From Elysia crispata (Eukaryota; Mollusca; Gastropoda; Plakobranchidae): a stretch of 64,000 bases of DNA. The DNA is taken from the NCBI GenBank assembly GCA_033675545.1, contig JAWDGP010003613.1, positions 150,001-214,000 on the forward strand, in the 5' to 3' direction. This document shows, one piece after another, positions 63,431 through 64,000 of this stretch; positions within the stretch are counted from its first letter, which is position 1; the number at the start of each line of letters is the position of its first letter. The notes beneath the pieces are model-generated. The model worked only from the letters and a program-made list of their open reading frames with translations, made no database searches and was not told where the DNA came from. The position numbers were made by a program, and so were the translations under genes.

Positions 63431-64000
63431 CTGAAAACAAAAGTTTATGATACTTTAATAGAAAAAAAAATGGAGGTTTATTGCACACTTTTATCCACAG
63501 CTTAAGCTGCACACATTCATACCTGGGTCTAGAAAGGTAACTCAGTCAAGTGATTTCCAACCATACTGATCAAAAGCCTTAGTTGCCAGGTTTCTACAAG
63601 GATTAACCTGAATTCTCATCTTATTTATTCTACCTATTTATGTGTGTGCCGCTAAATACTTGAAGTAAATATCAATAACTAACTCATGGGTCTAAACTAT
63701 TGCCAGAAGAAATCAGGTTGTTTCTTTCACTTTCACCTAGCTTCACTTTATGAAAATAAACTGCATTTCAACTTAGTATAAAACAGTTCCTTATCTTTTT
63801 TTGGATTTAGTATGACTCAATTTCTAAATGGTAAGACTAATTTGTAGCATAGTAATTTTGTAGAAATACCCATGAATTTTGTATTATTGTTTTACACACC
63901 CTTTTCAGTGATTTTTTTAACAAAGCCACACCTTTACCCATCTTGTGATATAAATACAGAAGCTTTGATCAACGTTTAGACACCTAAGATATTTTCAAGC
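63431..64000. other. Intron upstream of E1
   Basis: No cadherin exon with matching phase was recognised in the last 570 bases; the gene continues beyond the window. Confidence 0.6.

Overview
The window is animal nuclear DNA. It has many short exons with spliceosomal introns, a giant cadherin gene, long simple-sequence tracts (GA, TAG, AAT) and decayed DNA transposons. A mollusc or related lophotrochozoan fits best, but that is inference, because no species-specific marker was recognised.

The main content is one minus-strand gene running from beyond the right edge down to position 17997. I resolved 42 coding exons (63430 to 17997, numbered E1-E42 in transcript order). Splice phases agree at every junction. 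Together they give 7134 coding nt, i.e. the C-terminal 2377 residues of a cadherin-23-like protein. The window holds 18 complete extracellular cadherin (EC) repeats, here ECw1-ECw18, then a membrane-proximal domain, one transmembrane helix and a cytoplasmic tail of about 220 residues ending in S-T-E-I, a class I PDZ ligand. The N-terminal part lies to the right of the window. Exons E2-E10 and E11-E19 form two successive nine-exon, five-EC modules of nearly identical exon lengths and identical phases; E20-E24 look like the start of a third. Two introns use a GC donor.

The introns hold several things of note. A 35-bp exact inverted copy of the E18 splice acceptor and exon start lies in the intron between E14 and E15. 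A decayed transposase-like element lies in the E8-E9 intron. A TIR-bounded element of about 1.4 kb lies in the E21-E22 intron. There are also a 75-bp hairpin and a long CT tract placed just before the acceptor of the transmembrane exon.

The left 17.8 kb has no convincing protein-coding host gene. It contains very large TAG/AGC/AGG and AAT microsatellites, a decayed piggyBac transposase (about 13.45-14.58 kb, minus strand) and a 110-bp hairpin at 17.2 kb. In the first 5.1 kb there are five same-orientation copies of a roughly 57-65 nt hairpin. Its stem is conserved, including paired base changes, while the loops and flanks have diverged. I consider this candidate structured-RNA (miRNA-like) cluster the most promising undescribed item.
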